DNA of 64,000 nucleotides from Cinclus cinclus (taxonomy: Eukaryota; Chordata; Aves; Passeriformes; Cinclidae), in the NCBI RefSeq assembly GCF_963662255.1, contig NC_085046.1:49119797-49183796 (forward strand), given 5' to 3'. Below are positions 32,201 through 46,715 of the stretch, piece after piece. The number at the start of each line of letters is the position of its first letter. Within the stretch, counting starts at the first letter, position 1. The translations under genes were made by a program, and so were the position numbers. A model generated the notes under the pieces. It worked only from the letters and a program-made list of their open reading frames with translations, was not told the origin of the DNA and did no database searches.

Positions 32201-35200
32201 AAGGGTAATGCTCTGGAGGTAGTAGGAGGGTTAGCTTAGCGGGCTTGATAATGAGTGAGGGAAAAGAGGACAAGCATTCAGTAAATAAACTGAACTCAGT
32301 GATCTTAAAGGCTTTTTCCTAAACTATTCTATCATTCTAAATTTGGGCTAGGTATTAGCAAGGTTGAATTAACTAATCTCCAAAATGTTTTGGCCACATA
32401 TAACAGTGTGTTTACTGTTCTGAAGTTTGCAACTCTATAGTTATTTAATAAACAACCTGGCAATTCCAGACTGAGAGAGCAGATAGGAAAATGTTCATCT
32501 AGCTCATTGAAGTGGAAAACACAATTACTAGCTTGAGTTACTGGTAAAACAAAAAGGTGGGATTAAGAATGTGTTGGCTCATCTGCAGGTTGTTCAGAGT
32601 TGTAGTGAAAATTGGTTGCAGAACATAGGGAATGACCTAGAGAGAGATGAGTCAATGTTGAATTATGAGGACAATTAGGATGTCTGTGCAGTGATAAATT
32701 GGCTTACAAAGACTCTAAAAAGCTTTGCAATGTCAAGGAGTACACAAAAGATGTGTAAAAGATGCATAATTTCAACTTTCATTTTGTAACTTACTAGAAT
32801 GAGCTAATTCCTCACCCAACTGAAAATTATTTGCTTGGTGATCGGATTTATTTTGTATTGTTTGGGTCTAATCTCTCTTCTACAGTGTGTGCAGAGATTT
32901 GGATATTTGGGTATATATATCAGTCTCTATCCCCCCTCCCTCAACTGTTTTCCAGAGGCTGTGAGGAATAGGAGTAATTCAGTTGAATGCTAAGTATTAA
33001 GAGTTGAGTGATAGAATTATTCTGTCTGGTATTTGATCTCAAACTGAAATATTTAGTAATCTCAGGAAATAGGGACTGTGATATTGTTTGTGTTTGGACT
33101 CTCAAGTGAACTTCAAACAGGAGATTAGTTACCCATTCTGAGAGTGATATTTTCTGGTGTTACTATGTTAGCTTGGATCTTCACTATGTATACATGGGTT
33201 TTTAGGTTTCTCTCATACTCTGTAGTCACTTGAAATAATTACAAGGCTATCTAACCGTGCAGTCTGGTGACTCAAACTGTTCTATGTCTGACTCTGTGTC
33301 TGGAAATCTGCTTTGAATTTCTGCTGAAGAGATGTGGGATGGGGAAATACTGCTTTTAATGTAGAGCTTTGCAAATCTACTCTTGGATGTTAGCATGTTG
33401 TGGAGTCTTTTAAGAACACCAGAATTGAACGCTTACCCTCATTATTTTTTTTCTTTGAGCAATAAAGCCACCTTTTGGTTCTTTAAACAAATCACATCTG
33501 GTCAGAACAAAACCCTATGGCTAAAATGGTGATAGTTTCTCAAGGCAATTTTATATGAGAAGAGTAATCTGGAATGTTTATGACTGCGAATCACCTTTGG
33601 ATTTCTTACCTTTGTGGTCAATATCTTAGCTTGTTTTATTCTTTAGCTGCAGTAGGAAAGTAATTAATAATCATTAGTTTTATGCCAGAGCAGCAGATTG
33701 TTTGCCATGGGAAGAAGAAAATCTGATTTCACTCTATCTCTGATAGTGTGGATAAACTGTTCCTTTTAGGCAAATCCTTGGAATTCTCTTATTCTATGAG
33801 TCTTGAAGAGTGAGATTTTTCTGAGGTTTGTTTGTCTCAATATCAAATACCAAAAGATACTGAGATACCAGTAATGTTGGTGTTACATTTTTGTATTTCC
33901 TTGGTTTGGCAAATATTTATTTTGTCTTTAGTTGGACAAAAGGCCTGTAGGAGGAGCTTTCAATTTCCAGAAGGGAAGATTTAAACTGTAATTTTGAAAA
34001 TAGGTAAAGAACAAGTGGTTAAGATGCTACTCTGAAGTACTTGGAAAGAGATGCAATTTAAACTTGGCTGACTGCACATATGTGTGTGAGGCAGAAGGTA
34101 CAATTTAAAATTATCTGAACAAAATGTAGATGCTGAGATCTGAAAAAAGAGAGTTCAGAAGTCAAGAATGTGACGTTACACATTTGATTACAAATAACTG
34201 AATGCCCAAATGCAGGATGTGGGGTGTGTGATTGAGTAGCAGAGTTTAGGAAGAAAATGTATGGGTTGTCTTGGATCTGAAGTTGAACACAAGCCAACAT
34301 ACGCTACACAAAAGGCAAATGCAAAGGCAAAAAGTGAGTTGTAAGACTAAGGTGCAAGACAGAGAAAGGGAATGAAAGAGGACTCAGCTAAACCTTTGTT
34401 TTTCAATTACTGTGTAGATCTCAGTATTTCCTTAGTCTTTGTTAGCAGACAGTGGTGATTTAAATGTCTTTGTTGAAAAAATAAATGAGCCCTTTGCTGA
34501 ATTTCATTCTTTCTTCAAGTTTTGTTTAATCTTGACTGTGTGGGAGCCACTTTCTCTGTTCTATGTAATGAAAATGTGGTTTAACCTGTCTGTGGTATGA
34601 AGCCAGTTTTAGTTTTTAAATTCAATTAATTGATGCATTCTTGAGTAATAATTACTATTTTTTCATGTATTATTTATGTTCTGTTAGTGGTACATTAGGT
34701 CAACAATGGAATAATAGCCAAATTATTAAGCAGATCTCCTAAAGACAAGGGATACTTCCAAGAAGTTTTAATTATTTTAATTAAAACTAATTTTGTCTGG
34801 TCTTTAGCTGGGAATGGGGAATATATAGTCTCAGATGAGTCTCAGGTGTCTCCTCCAGAGGTGGAATCTACAGTTCTCAGTTGTTTTCCAGTTTCAGTTT
34901 GGGTTATCTAGACTAACTGTACTCACAGTTGAAAAAGCAACTCTGCTGCTCGTGTGGCCAGGTGTTCTGTTCTCACTGTTGTTCTTGAGGCAATTAACTT
35001 TTTGTCAATGTTGAATTAATTTTCCAGTGTTTCAGCAAGCTGATTTGATTCATGTTACAGGAGATTTAAGTACACCAGTTCAAATATGTCTGCAGGTCGA
35101 CGGGGATAACAGCACTTTAAGCCTGCAGATTGACTTGGGTGTGGGAAGAGAGCCTTTCCAAGCACTATGCAGTGTGTAAGAGGAGAGGTGCATCCTTCAG

Positions 35201-38200
35201 AGCAGAGCTCACAGCAGTCAGTGCATGTAAGCCAAGTAATTTTAGCAGCACTGCTGATTCAAGCAGTTTCTGTCCCTGGCTGAGGAGTGGTGCTGGGTGT
35301 CATGCCTGCATTGCTCTGATGGGAGTGCTTGTGAGGCTGCATAGCTAACAGACTCAGGGAGGAGATATGGCTGAGAAGATGCCTTCTCTTGTTCATTTGT
35401 TGGGCTGGTGTTCTAAAGTGGGCTGCTGTTTCATCTGCATGGGTGCTTCTCTTCCCACAGTGGAGGAGCTGGTGCAGAGGTGGGGGTAAGTAACAGAGAA
35501 TGGAGGTCACTGTATATTTGATACAATTTAAATAAGAGGAAATGGGAAAGGAAATAAGAGACCTTGGGCACAAAAAGAATTAAATTATTTTGAAACAACT
35601 GAGTCCTAAAATAAAGTGTTTCTTTGTTTTGCACCATCAATGTGCTTAGGCTTTTGACTGCAGTTTTCTTTGGGAAAAAAAAGTTGATTTTGTAAAATTA
35701 ATTATTTATTCGAAAGAGGCATACCATACCTCTCATTGTCTTCCCACTTAACCCTGCTTTTAAAGAGGCTCTGTTTTGAACCTTTTTCCAATGCAGCACA
35801 TAAAGTTTCAGCCAGACAATCTCAAAAAAAAAAAAAGCTTACATTGTCAGGTGTTGCTGCATCATATACTTTTGGATTTTGCTCATAGTCCTTAGAACAA
35901 TATTCATGAAAAATTTATTACAATAGGTAAGGGAATAATTTTTAATGCACATGTGAAGCAAACTGGAGATGCTTCTGTAATGGATCAAGCTGAAGGCAAT
36001 ACACAAATTTTGTAATACTGTACTGCCACACAGTACAGAACAGTTTGGAGATCTCATTTGCAATCTGAATTCAGTTTGAAGATCATGAGAGATTTTGAAA
36101 TAACAGAAGGTTGTAAATGTTTTTTTTCCTCAGTGATCATTTTGAGTGTTACATCAATGTGCTCTTCAGAACTGGCTAAATGTTTCTTAATTAATGAAGG
36201 CAGACATGATAGGAAGCTAAAGTTCCCAACTTAGGGAAAGGGCATTAAAACATATTTATTTATTTTTTTAATAACCCATAAAGTTTTTATGAGAGCACTA
36301 CACTTGCTTGCTCTGGCTGCTGTACAGGAGAGATCAACATGACCAGGACATGACACAGAATTGTGCCTGTTGAGAGGTCCCTAGAAGAAACAAAGCCTTT
36401 TTAGTGCAGACATACACTTATCACTCTCTAGATAAATATGGGTAATTAATTTGACAGTCCTCTGGTAGTGTGGTTGCTTGTGACACTGAAATGTTCCGTG
36501 GTTGGCCATCACAGGAGAATTGCAAAGGGAAGGTTATCAGAATTTTAATAGTTCATACCCCTTTTGAGACAATGAGGTTGCAGCTGATACATAGTTTTAA
36601 CAGTAGCAAAGACTGGATACTCAGGAGAATCTTACCTTGTAATCAGAAATATAGTTTTAAAACATAATTTTGAAGGCAGTAGCCTTGCAGTTTTAGGTAG
36701 AGGGGGCTCTCCATTTGCTAATGAACTTGGACTCCAATTGTTGAGCTTGAGGACTTTGTTAGATACCAGCAACTCTGCTCTCTTCTTGCAATGTGATGTG
36801 ACATATGCTAAAAAAAGTCATACTATTGTAGTTGGAAGTGTCATTAGTGCTCTTGAAAGTGAAACAAGCAAGAGAATGGAAATAATACTTTCTTTAGAGC
36901 TAAAATATTGAAGGTATAGATGATATCTGTGGTAGCTTCAGCAGCTGGGACTGCAGTTTTGGTTTCTGTCAGCAGAGGCAGCTGTCCAACTGCTGCTGAG
37001 TGGCAGGGAGAATGGAGTCTGAAGATAACATGTGTGGGACCGAAGAACCACACGGGTTGAAGAAATGACCCTGGAAAATGGAAGCATCCCTCTGCCCATA
37101 GGGCCAAGAGCACACTTAAGTATCTCTGCAAGCTTTTGAGTTAAGGGAGGGAATGCTATGGGTAGATCTTGACCGAATGGGGGAAATGATAGAATTGGAG
37201 TGGGAAACAGTAAAGGGAGCAAGAAGTATGGAATAGGGGAGCAGAAGTGTGTCCTGAAAGATGAGTAGAGACAACTAAGAATATAGATACTGCATAAACA
37301 TAAATATTTTTATTTCACATTGAGCTGCTTGCAAAGTTCTTGAGATTATGAGAATTAAGGAAGTCTGCCTTGGGTCTTGGCTGACAATTCTTTAAAAAAA
37401 AACATCCCGTGAAGTTTTTTCATATATCTTGTTCCAGCAGTGCAGCACTGGAACAATGCTTCCTCTTGCAGGGTGTAGTTTGGCGTGCTGTATCCTGTTT
37501 GTCAGTAATTGTTAGTGATACCACAGCTGTCCCCATGGTGACAGGAAGTCTAATGCCTTAACTTAATTCTTTGGAGTTCCAGATAGTGGCCTCCATTAGA
37601 TTCTCATGACTACTTCGCAGATTCCAATCTACAGAATCCGTATTTCCATATACAATTCAGAGATCCTATGGCCGAATCCAAGGACGTTTTTATTAAGGTC
37701 ATTTGGCAACTTAGACAAGTAGAGATGTTTTCCTGGTAGTGTCCTGCCCCTAGTTGTCCCTGACAGGGATGGGAAATTACAGAATCGCAGTTAAAATAAG
37801 AGTAAGAATGTGTGGTTATTCAGGTATGGTTTGAAGAACAGTATTTCTTTTTCTAGCAAAAAATTTAGGTGCCTGGAAGTTCTCCACAGAAGGGAAGAGG
37901 CAGTGCTGGAAAGTGTGCTTGGAAGGAGAGCTGGAAAAGGAGCAAGCTGTAGAGCAAGAATGGACTAATTTACTAATCACTGGTTCTGTTCATAATCAGT
38001 TTTTTGGTAGGAACATCTTGATTACACCAAAGAGTCTGGTCTTTTTTTGTCCAGAAGATGAAAAAATATTTCTCAGTTGGTTTGGCGTTGTGTTCTGAGA
38101 AGTCAGGGATGGCCTTAATACTGGCTTGTTAAAGAATAGCAACTAACCAACTCCAGTTCAAATGAACCTAAATTTCTTTTCCCCTATGAACTTTAAAAGC

Positions 38201-40792
38201 ACTGTTCAAGCGCTTCAAACAATGGTGAGCTGATGAATCAGTCTCAACATACAAAGGCTCTTTCTAGACAGCAAGCAAAAGGCTTAATGAATGCTAAGTA
38301 AGAAACAAATCCGTTGATTTTAATCCCAGAAGGCATTCATCCTTCATTGGAGCTGCTGGGGAAAGAGCAGTACTGCTGGTGAAAGGTTTTTCTATTGATA
38401 GTGAGGGGGCCTGTGATGGTAAATGGTCCCCACACAGTGCCTCAGAATTTGGAACCTCTTTGTTGCAGGTCTTCTGCAGAACCTCTAAGTTCTTCCTCAA
38501 CTTACAATTACTTTTTTCTTGAGTGTGTTTATGTGACTCTGTATAGATTAAGAACTCTTTCCAAAGGGCTGCTTGAATACTGCACAGATGATACCTACCA
38601 GGAGATGCTGAAGCTTAGAGCATTATGTGTCAGAACAGAGAAATTAAAACTGATTTACAAAACCAGCAGGTGGTAGTCCATTTGCTATCCTCTGTAGTTG
38701 TGTAGTTCAACTGACTTATTTTGTGATGTGGAGTGAAAGCAAATTTTGTAGCTAGAGCAGTTTTCCATTACTTCAGCTTGTGGCCACACTTGCATTCTAA
38801 CTCTCTAGTTATCATGAGTTATCATACCTGTTACCTTTTCAAAGTTGCAGACCACAGAGGACTTCACATGAGGTAAAGCTCACGCATGTGTGCTTTACTC
38901 TTGTTTCTGAGTTGCTGTTCTTCATGAGGGTAGTTTTCAAGACAGATTTTGCAAAGATAATTAAATGTGCAGAGAAGAGAGAGACTTAAAAAATATCTTT
39001 ACAGAAGGAAAGGCTTCTGTTTGTGCAAAACACTTGCATGGAAAGGTACCTTGAAATTGTCAGTGCAAGTCTCAGGTGGGGTTTGTAGTCAGGAAATGGA
39101 AGCATAGAAAAACAATGGATCCAGAAGGAATTTATTTCTTTCAGACACTGTTTTTTAGATGGAGCTTTTGACTATGGTTTCCTATTGCTTGATAATCTGG
39201 AAAATAACATTAAAGGAAAAACATTGTGGAAAGCCCTGACATTACCATAAAAGCTAATTTTTTTTGTCTAGTTAAGTTACTAGTTAGAGTATTCTGTTAT
39301 CCTGATCTGTAGATAGAGTTGATTGTTGGCAATAAATTAGTTTAAGCTAGTGATGCCATCCACTTATATATGTTTTCCTGTGTTTTAGTATGTAATAGAA
39401 TTGTGTCCAGGTAAGTTGTACTAGCTGCAAACTAACTTTTATATCTTCTTTTTAAAAGAAGATCTGTTGTACTAATACTGAATTTATTAAAACCAGCTTC
39501 ACTGTGCAGTTGCTTTTCATCCTAGGTTTTATAGGGACCTTATTTGTCTAGTTTCCTGTGAAAACAAGGCTCATATGATGCTCTGTGTGTGGGCCATGTG
39601 TACCAGATGCATACCCAGTCAAATTTTTTTTCCTGGCCTGCTACCTAATGTGGACAATTGTGACAGATAGGGATCTTAAGGAAACAGAAGGGTCAAAAAA
39701 AATTGATTCAAAGTTTATGAAAATAAACAGCTAATAAAGGACAGGAGTTCTAGTCATGAGCTCATGGGGAAAAATGTGCAGTCCATGTCTTACTAGAAAA
39801 TAAAGAGGCTGTAAGGAGCACCCAAGCTTGAGGAGGTTGTTCCTAAAGGGGTGTTCCATTTGCACGTTCATGGGCAGCAGCAAACTGAGGTAACTACAAG
39901 TTGTGAAAATGCAGGTTCTGGTATTCCTTTGAGCTATTGTAGGAAATACAGAAGGAAGTCTTGAAACAATATGCAGGATAGTAAACAGCAAAAGAACTGT
40001 CCTGACTTCTTAAGATAATTTAGTCTAAATGAAAATTTCTGTTTGTGTTTTTGTTCCAGTATTATTGGATATTGTTGTCTCATCTGGCTTCTGTTCATGG
40101 ATGGCAAAGTCCTCAAAACTCCAGTAGTATTTTGCATTTCTTTTTTTTTTTCCATTTTTTTTCCGGTTTGGGCTTTGTTTGGGGTTTTTTATTGTTGTGG
40201 ATTGACTTGGGTTTTGTTTTGTTTTAGTTTTTCTTGTTGTTTCTGTTTGCTTTGAAGGGGTTCTTTATTTTTTAATTAGGAAGTGAAAAACTAGGCTTCC
40301 CTAACTTAAGAAGCAGGTGGACAAATGGTCTAATCTGGACCACCAGGGAAAGCAAAATTAGCTTCTTAGTTATTTTCTTTTGGGAGTTCGGAAAATTATG
40401 TAATTACTTTAGTGGATGAGCTAAATGGCCAGAAGTAAGCTTTTGGAGTAAGATCTTAGCATCTGGGAAACCTTTAAACTATGTCTCTGTTTGGGTTTTG
40501 TAGTTGAAAATATGAAAACATTGGATTTTGAATATTTATTTTCTCTCGTTTTAAGACAAGAATTGAAAAATCTGAATTGTTCTGGTATATGTAAATTAAC
40601 TTGATCCATTGCAAACATATTTTGATAACTTTCTCTTGATAGGAACTTTGAAGGAATTATTTAGCTCTTCAACTGAAACTTTAAGTTAGCTTTTCAGCAT
40701 ACTTGCATTTATATGTCTAAGTTATTTGCAATATATGCTAAAAAAATTCTCATTGATCTGGTTTATAACATCTAATGCTTTTGTTTCAACAG

Positions 40793-40871
40793 GTAGCACT
40801 ACTGGGATTAGATGTTTTAGGTGCCTTTGTTGACAGGCTATCAGGACGTTTTAAACCCTATATAGGAACTG
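40793..40871 (+). CDS. CLASP2: CLASP coding exon 2
   Basis: 79 bp, phase 0 in and phase 1 out, with AACAG| and |GTAAGTG splice sites. It encodes VALLGLDVLGAFVDRLSGRF and then KPYIGT: HEAT-repeat helices of the first TOG-like domain (residues about 66-91). The central AFVDRLS segment is as in CLASP2. It continues the frame of exon 1 exactly. This short exon lies alone in about 25 kb of intron, so it would be missed without family knowledge. Confidence 0.9.
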
Positions 40872-43697
40872 GTAAGTGAAACGCAACTTTTTTTCCTTAA
40901 GATCGAGCAGTAAAAGACCCTTCCCCTTTTCTTGTAGCAGCTGAAGTGGAACATGTTGAAAACTTCTTTAGCTAATTATAATGTACTGGCAGGTATTTTA
41001 CTGGTGTTGGAATTGAAATAATTGTATAGGAGCATGTCAGTGATTTCTTAAGTGGTTAGTTCCATGCTATATGGTTGTTTACCACTCTCTGAGACAGTCA
41101 TCAAAAATTTGCATTGTAACACAAGTGTTATGTTTCATTTGTGTTAAGGTTTTATTTGGAGATCACTTTAATCAGAGCTTCATGTCTGCTGAAGCCTGTA
41201 GTCTCAGAGGATTATGTGGTCCACCTCCTGTTAGATAACTCGACTGTAGCTTTTAATAGTCTTAAGTTTTTATGGGATAAAAAAAAGTACCGACTGTTAT
41301 TCCTGTGTGAAATGTTTACTCAAATGAATTTCAGATTAATGGATCTACATGTGCTGGAGAGAGAGACCTTTTTTGGGACCTTTTTTCTGGGAGGCATAAT
41401 CAAACTGCACTAACCAACTCATTTTGCTGCTTGACTTTGGAAAGAGATAGTGGTACTAGGACAGTAACGTTGGTGTTACAGCATTGGCTGTTTTTAACAG
41501 AAGTGTCTAGTTAATGTCCTTTTTCAAAGTTTGCATGAGATAAGTTACATCTTGTTCCTTGATCGCCACATATCTCAAATTGTCTGTCAAAGTTTTAAGC
41601 TTCCTCTTCTTTACATGTCTAGTTTTATATTTAAGAGCTTTGAAATAAAATGTCAACGTTAAGGAATACAAAGTATAATTTATGACAAGCTGCTAACTAA
41701 ATTAATTAAAAGCATATTTCAGTATTCTGTGGAACTGCTGCAGTAGAGTGCAACAGAATTTAAATATAAAATATATTTCATTTTGGGGAGTTTTTCTTTG
41801 GCTGGTTAATTTTGTATTGAAGCAGTGTAATGGAACTGGAGGTGTATTGTGCCATATACAGTACTGATTTCTAAATAATCTCCGTTTGTAGCCACAAACA
41901 CTGTTTTGCTCCAGAGTTTGGCAAAGTTTTTATTTTTATTTTAAGACTCTGAAAACCTAAAATTACAGTAGCATTATTAAAGGAAGGTTGGGAAGTTGAT
42001 TCAGTTTTTCTCTCTTAAGTATGAACTATCTGAGAACAGTTTGAAAATCCTGTTTTTGGTTTGGGCTTTTCTTGTTACAGTGGTTGAGTAGTCTGAGGTT
42101 ATGAACAAATTGAAGATTTAAATTTCAGTACTATTTGCATTAAAACACAAAAGAGAGAGAGTACCGGCCCTGGGTGACTGTCAAACACGTGTAGCATCTG
42201 AAGCTGTATATTCTACAATTATTTTTAGTTAAGCTAAGTAATAGTGCCTTTGGCTGAAATTGGTCCTCAGAGCATCTCCAGAATCAAGACCTCTAGAATA
42301 TGCAAGTTACTGTTGTTCATGATCAACTTCTATATAAACAAAGCTAACAGATGCTGAAATCTTAGTCTCAGTAAAGGCAGGAAAAAGTATTTTAGGTTAC
42401 TTTTAAAAAGAGTGATATGAATTCTCAGTTGATAGCTCTCTCTCCAAGTTTCATAACAAGGTTGGAATAATTTCCAGTTTTTGTCAGTGAAATGGTAATA
42501 TAAACACATTATTCTAAGTGTCTGGGGTTTGTATAGTCCAGGATTTATGAGAGTAATTAAAAGCACATTGGTCATCTAGAAAACTGCTTCTTTCAAGGAA
42601 ACTCATAGAACCAGGAGTTTCCTAAATCATATTCTGTTGACTCCGCAGATTTGTCTTCTAACGTAATCTAACTCCAGTAAGTCAGGCCAAAAGTTTTTAT
42701 TTGACAATGATTTGTTTGCAGATGCCTGAGAAGAAGGTAAGGACAGGAGAAACAGGCAGTGATAACTCCTTCATCAGTAGCAGTTGTCGGTGGTCTTGGA
42801 GGTCAGGGCCAGCTGAGGCACATGGTATCTTCAGTGTTTGCCCTGTCGCTTTGTTTTCTTTCCTACAGATTTATCTGTTTAGTTTCTGACCTGCACAGAT
42901 CTTTGGCTTTTGCAGTGTTCTGTAGAAGTACTTAAGCATGCAAAACTCTTTTCGACCGGTTCCGGAAAAACTTGGTGCTTGCTAGATCTTGTGTTAGAGA
43001 GGCGAGCCAACATTTCTTACCTTCCTGACTGCCAGTTTCTATTTATGGATCTCTTCCATGCCTGTCTTCTGCTATCCCTCCTCCTGCCCCAGCTCAGAGA
43101 CACAATGGAGCTGTTTCTTTTATACAACCATTTCCCCTTTCAGTGCCTTTCTGTTGTGGTGCATTTAAGTTGAGGAAGCCAAACCATCTGTCATACCATA
43201 TCAGAGAGGCATCTTATGTTCATAGTGGCATAACTGTATTTGTTTTTATTTGTTGTCTGTTACTTTTGTAATTATTGGTAATAGATTTCTCTGTTGCATA
43301 GCTCCTTCTTGAAAATTGACTTCATACGTGCATGAGACTGTCTATTGCAACAACCTGTTTCCTGTGCAGCGATGGTGGATGTGGGGTCCCCTCTCCAGGG
43401 CAATGTGTTTCCTGTATGTCTTTATCATTAGGGCAAGACCCCTTCTTGAGAACTGTGTGAAAGTCCAAATGCACTCTGATACTGAGACTGCTGTTTGCAG
43501 AGAGCTCTTACAGGCTTGTGAGGTACCACTTTTTTTTTTTTTTGACTTCCCAGACACTTCTCTAGCCTGTAGCACTACGTGGGGTGGTTGTGACCCAAAT
43601 GTAGCACCAGTATTTGGCCTTGTTGAACCTCATACAATCCATATCCATAGTTATGCATTTGACAAGATTCAAGTAATTTCTACAGACTGCCATTTTA

Positions 43698-43752
43698 GGG
43701 GGGTTTTTGGGGTTTTTTTGGGTTTGTTTTGTTTTGTTTTGGGGGGGGGGGG
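43698..43752 (+). repeat. G/T-rich low-complexity run with many G-tracts
   Basis: G-runs of 6, 4, 3 and 12 separated by T-rich loops. The sense strand of intron 2 could form a G-quadruplex; this is inference from the pattern. Confidence 0.7.
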
Positions 43753-45639
43753 CATTGTTTGGTTTCTTTGGGGTTTTTGCTTGGTTTTTTTGGTAGCTTG
43801 GTTATGTCCAGTTAAGTGATTCTTTGATATGGATGTTGTTGGTGTGGTATATAATCATGTATTGCAAATGTGCAGTACATTCAGAAAACAAAAAACATGT
43901 GATCAAGCTTGAAAATGTTGGGAAATTTGTACGCAAAGTAATTCAGCTAAATAAGAAGTTCTTAGGGCCCTAAAGACCATCTTAGTATATTTTATATGGT
44001 AGGCTTTTACTTTCTCTATTTTGGTTAAATAAATGTGAGTATATTATTTTTTGGAGGCAAACATAAAAAAAAGGATTGCACCATGATTATAGTGAAGGAA
44101 GATAGATGTAAAATACATACCTGCTTTGTTCTCTGCATTTTTAAAAATACAATGCATCCTCTTTTCTAGGTGAAGTTTCATTTTTATAGGTGTTTTCACT
44201 CATAACATACCTACAACCTTAAATGCATTTTTCCTTTAATACAGAGTGTTACATTTTGGTAACCCTGGATCTTTGTATTCATGATTCAGATCTCAGTAAA
44301 TGATGGAAGTATGATAATATATTATCCAACTGCAATATGGGGAAACATATTCTACCTTTCACATCCCCATTTAATTTCCTCTTCTGTTTTGATGGGTATA
44401 GATTTCCCTAAGTGCAGAGAACAGCTAATGTCACTGAATATTTACCCCCTTAAGCACTACACGCTTCTGCTATGAAGTGATAAGCATGAATGCTTTACTG
44501 TTACTTCAACCTTTGCAGCCTACATATATGCCTAAATCACATTTGGGCAAAATCAATACAACAGTTGTAGGGCAGATATTTTCCAGTATTTCAAAGAGCA
44601 CATTAGTGATCTTTGTATTGAAGTATAATGCCTGATAAGAGACTTAATTCCGTTTCCTAGGCAACCATATAATGTTGCCTAAATTTCTTCTAAGGTGTTA
44701 TCCTTTTATAATTAACCACATTGAGTGCATTCTGCAGCTGACATCAGTGCTCTGGGAGTCTAGACACACACATTTGGAATCTTTCTGTTAGTACTTCCAC
44801 TTAAGAACCTTGAAAATACTTTGGAAGCAAAAATATCAGGTTATGTGTTCTTTCATAAGACTATGTGTCTGTATTCTGGGAAAAATAAAGCAGTGTTTGA
44901 ATGTTACATCTTTTGGTATTTAAAACTTCTGCTTGTTCTGTGATTGAAGAGGCATTACATAAGAGTACATAATTACTGTATCAGTCTCTGTTCCCAGGTG
45001 ATTGCATTAATTATTAAAATAATTCTATATATCCAAAATAAGAGACTATTAGAATTATGGACATATGTATCTGGATAATGGGAAAAGTTTTTCTGGGGAA
45101 AGTGTCTACTCATACTTTCTTAAAACAAGTGAATATAACTTGGCCCTCTTGTTATTGTCAAAAGGAAAAGAAAGAATATAGTAAAGATATACAGAATGTT
45201 TCAGTTTTACTTGGCTGTATTATACCGTGACATATTTTTCTGCGGATATTGAACTGTCCATTAGTCTGTTATACAACTATATTGACATTAGCTTTTGCAT
45301 ACACGCTTACAAGCTGTTGCAAAATATTTTACTTCCCTGAAAATTAAAGGAAATGTAATTGACAGTTAAAATGACCAAACACAGATAGGTTATATTTGTG
45401 TATGTACATATATGTAAGTCTCAATAGGGATACACATTTTGCACACAAAAACTCCATATATAAATCTGTTTATATGTTTAATAGTAGTTGCAAATTCATG
45501 TTACTGTGAAGAGAAACCACTGGGCAAAAAGAGTTTTGGAAATAGTTGTAATGCCATATACTAACGTATGAAACAAATTTGAAGTGTTTAAATTTTTTAC
45601 CAGGTAGCTTCAGGAAGTGTTGCAAGAGCATTTAAATCT

Positions 45640-46715
45640 ATCCAAATCTATCAAATTTATTGTTACAATGAAGCATGCAAGTGTGGCTGCTCATGTCCTG
45701 GATGGGTGCACTCTTCACTGGCTAAAAACCGGCTGGATGGCTGAACCCAGAGGTTGATGGTCAGTGGATTTAAATCCAGTTGTTGACTGGTGTCAAGTGG
45801 TATTCCCCAGGACTCAGCATTGGGGCTGGTTCTGTTTAATATTTTTATCCATTATCTGGATAAGGGAATGGAAGGCATGCTCAGACATTTTGAAGATCAG
45901 ACCAAGCTGGACAGGCGTGTTGATCTGCAGGATGGTAGGAAGGTTCTACGAAGGGGTCAGAACAGGCTGGAGCAGCAGGTTGAGCCAATGGTATGAGAGT
46001 GAGCAAAGCCAAATGCCAGGTACTGCACTTGGGTCAGAACAACCCCAGGCAGTGCTACAGGAAAAGCACCTGGTGTGCTGCGTGCCATGAGGCAAAACAT
46101 GAACCAGTCTGTGTGCCCAGGTGGCCTAGAAGGCCAGTGATGTCCTGGCTTGTGTCAGGAGTAGTGTGACCAGCAGGACCAGGGCAGATTATCCCCCTGT
46201 ATTTGGCACTAGTGAGGCCACACCTCAAATCCTGTGTTCAGGTTTTGGGCCTCTCACTGCTAGAAGAACATTGAGGTGCTGGAGCATGTCCAGAGAAGGG
46301 CAGTGGAGCTGACAAAGGGTCTGGAGCACAAGTCTGATGAGGAACAGCTGTGGGTTATGTAGCCTGGAGGCTCAGAAGGAGCCTTAACTGTTCTCTATAA
46401 CTACCTGCAAGGTGGAGGTCAGTGTCTTCACCCAAGCCTTCGCCTTCAGTAAGCGATAGGACAAGAGGAAAAGTTGTGTCAGGGGAGATTTAGATAGGAT
46501 ATGAAGAAAAATGTTTTCATTGAAAATGTTGTCAAGCACTGTTACTGACTAGGGAAGAGGGTGAGTCACCACCCCTGGAGTTGTTTGAAAGTCATATAGA
46601 TGTGATAATACTGTGGGACATGGTTTAGCAGTGGCCTTGGCAGTGCTGGGTTAGTGGTTGGCCTTGATGATCTTAACAGGGTTTTTCTCACCTAAATGGT
46701 TCCTGTGTAACCTGA
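45640..46715 (+). mobile_element. CR1 LINE 3' part with RT C-terminal remnant
   Basis: The longest CR1 copy in the window, about 1.1 kb. A broken frame at 45790-45996 reads GIPQDSALGLVLFNIFIHYL, the end of a non-LTR reverse transcriptase palm with the conserved P-Q-x-S-x-L-G-x-x-L-F motif degraded. The downstream part is the usual CR1 3' UTR-like sequence (GGCCACACCTCAAATCCTGT, GAGAAGGGCAGTGGAGCTGA). Confidence 0.88.

Larger units (their letters stand above)
28683..40792 (+). other. Intron 1 of the CLASP gene (12.1 kb)
   Basis: Bounded by GTAAGG and a TTTTGTTTCAACAG acceptor. It contains a poly-C run (28998-29015), a second GC-rich patch (29520-29660), CR1 pieces (30270-30530, 30695-30775) and a solo LTR (31543-32200). 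The remaining sequence, about 32.2-40.8 kb, is AT-rich with no gene or repeat I can name, apart from T/G-rich low complexity at 40140-40260. Confidence 0.85.

Noticed and set aside
43316..43819. 167-codon open frame in intron 2
   Set aside because: Its C-terminal third is poly-G/T low complexity, and it has no domain or splice context.
45764..46090. 108-codon frame as a host gene
   Set aside because: It is part of a CR1 LINE copy with a degraded reverse transcriptase C-terminus.
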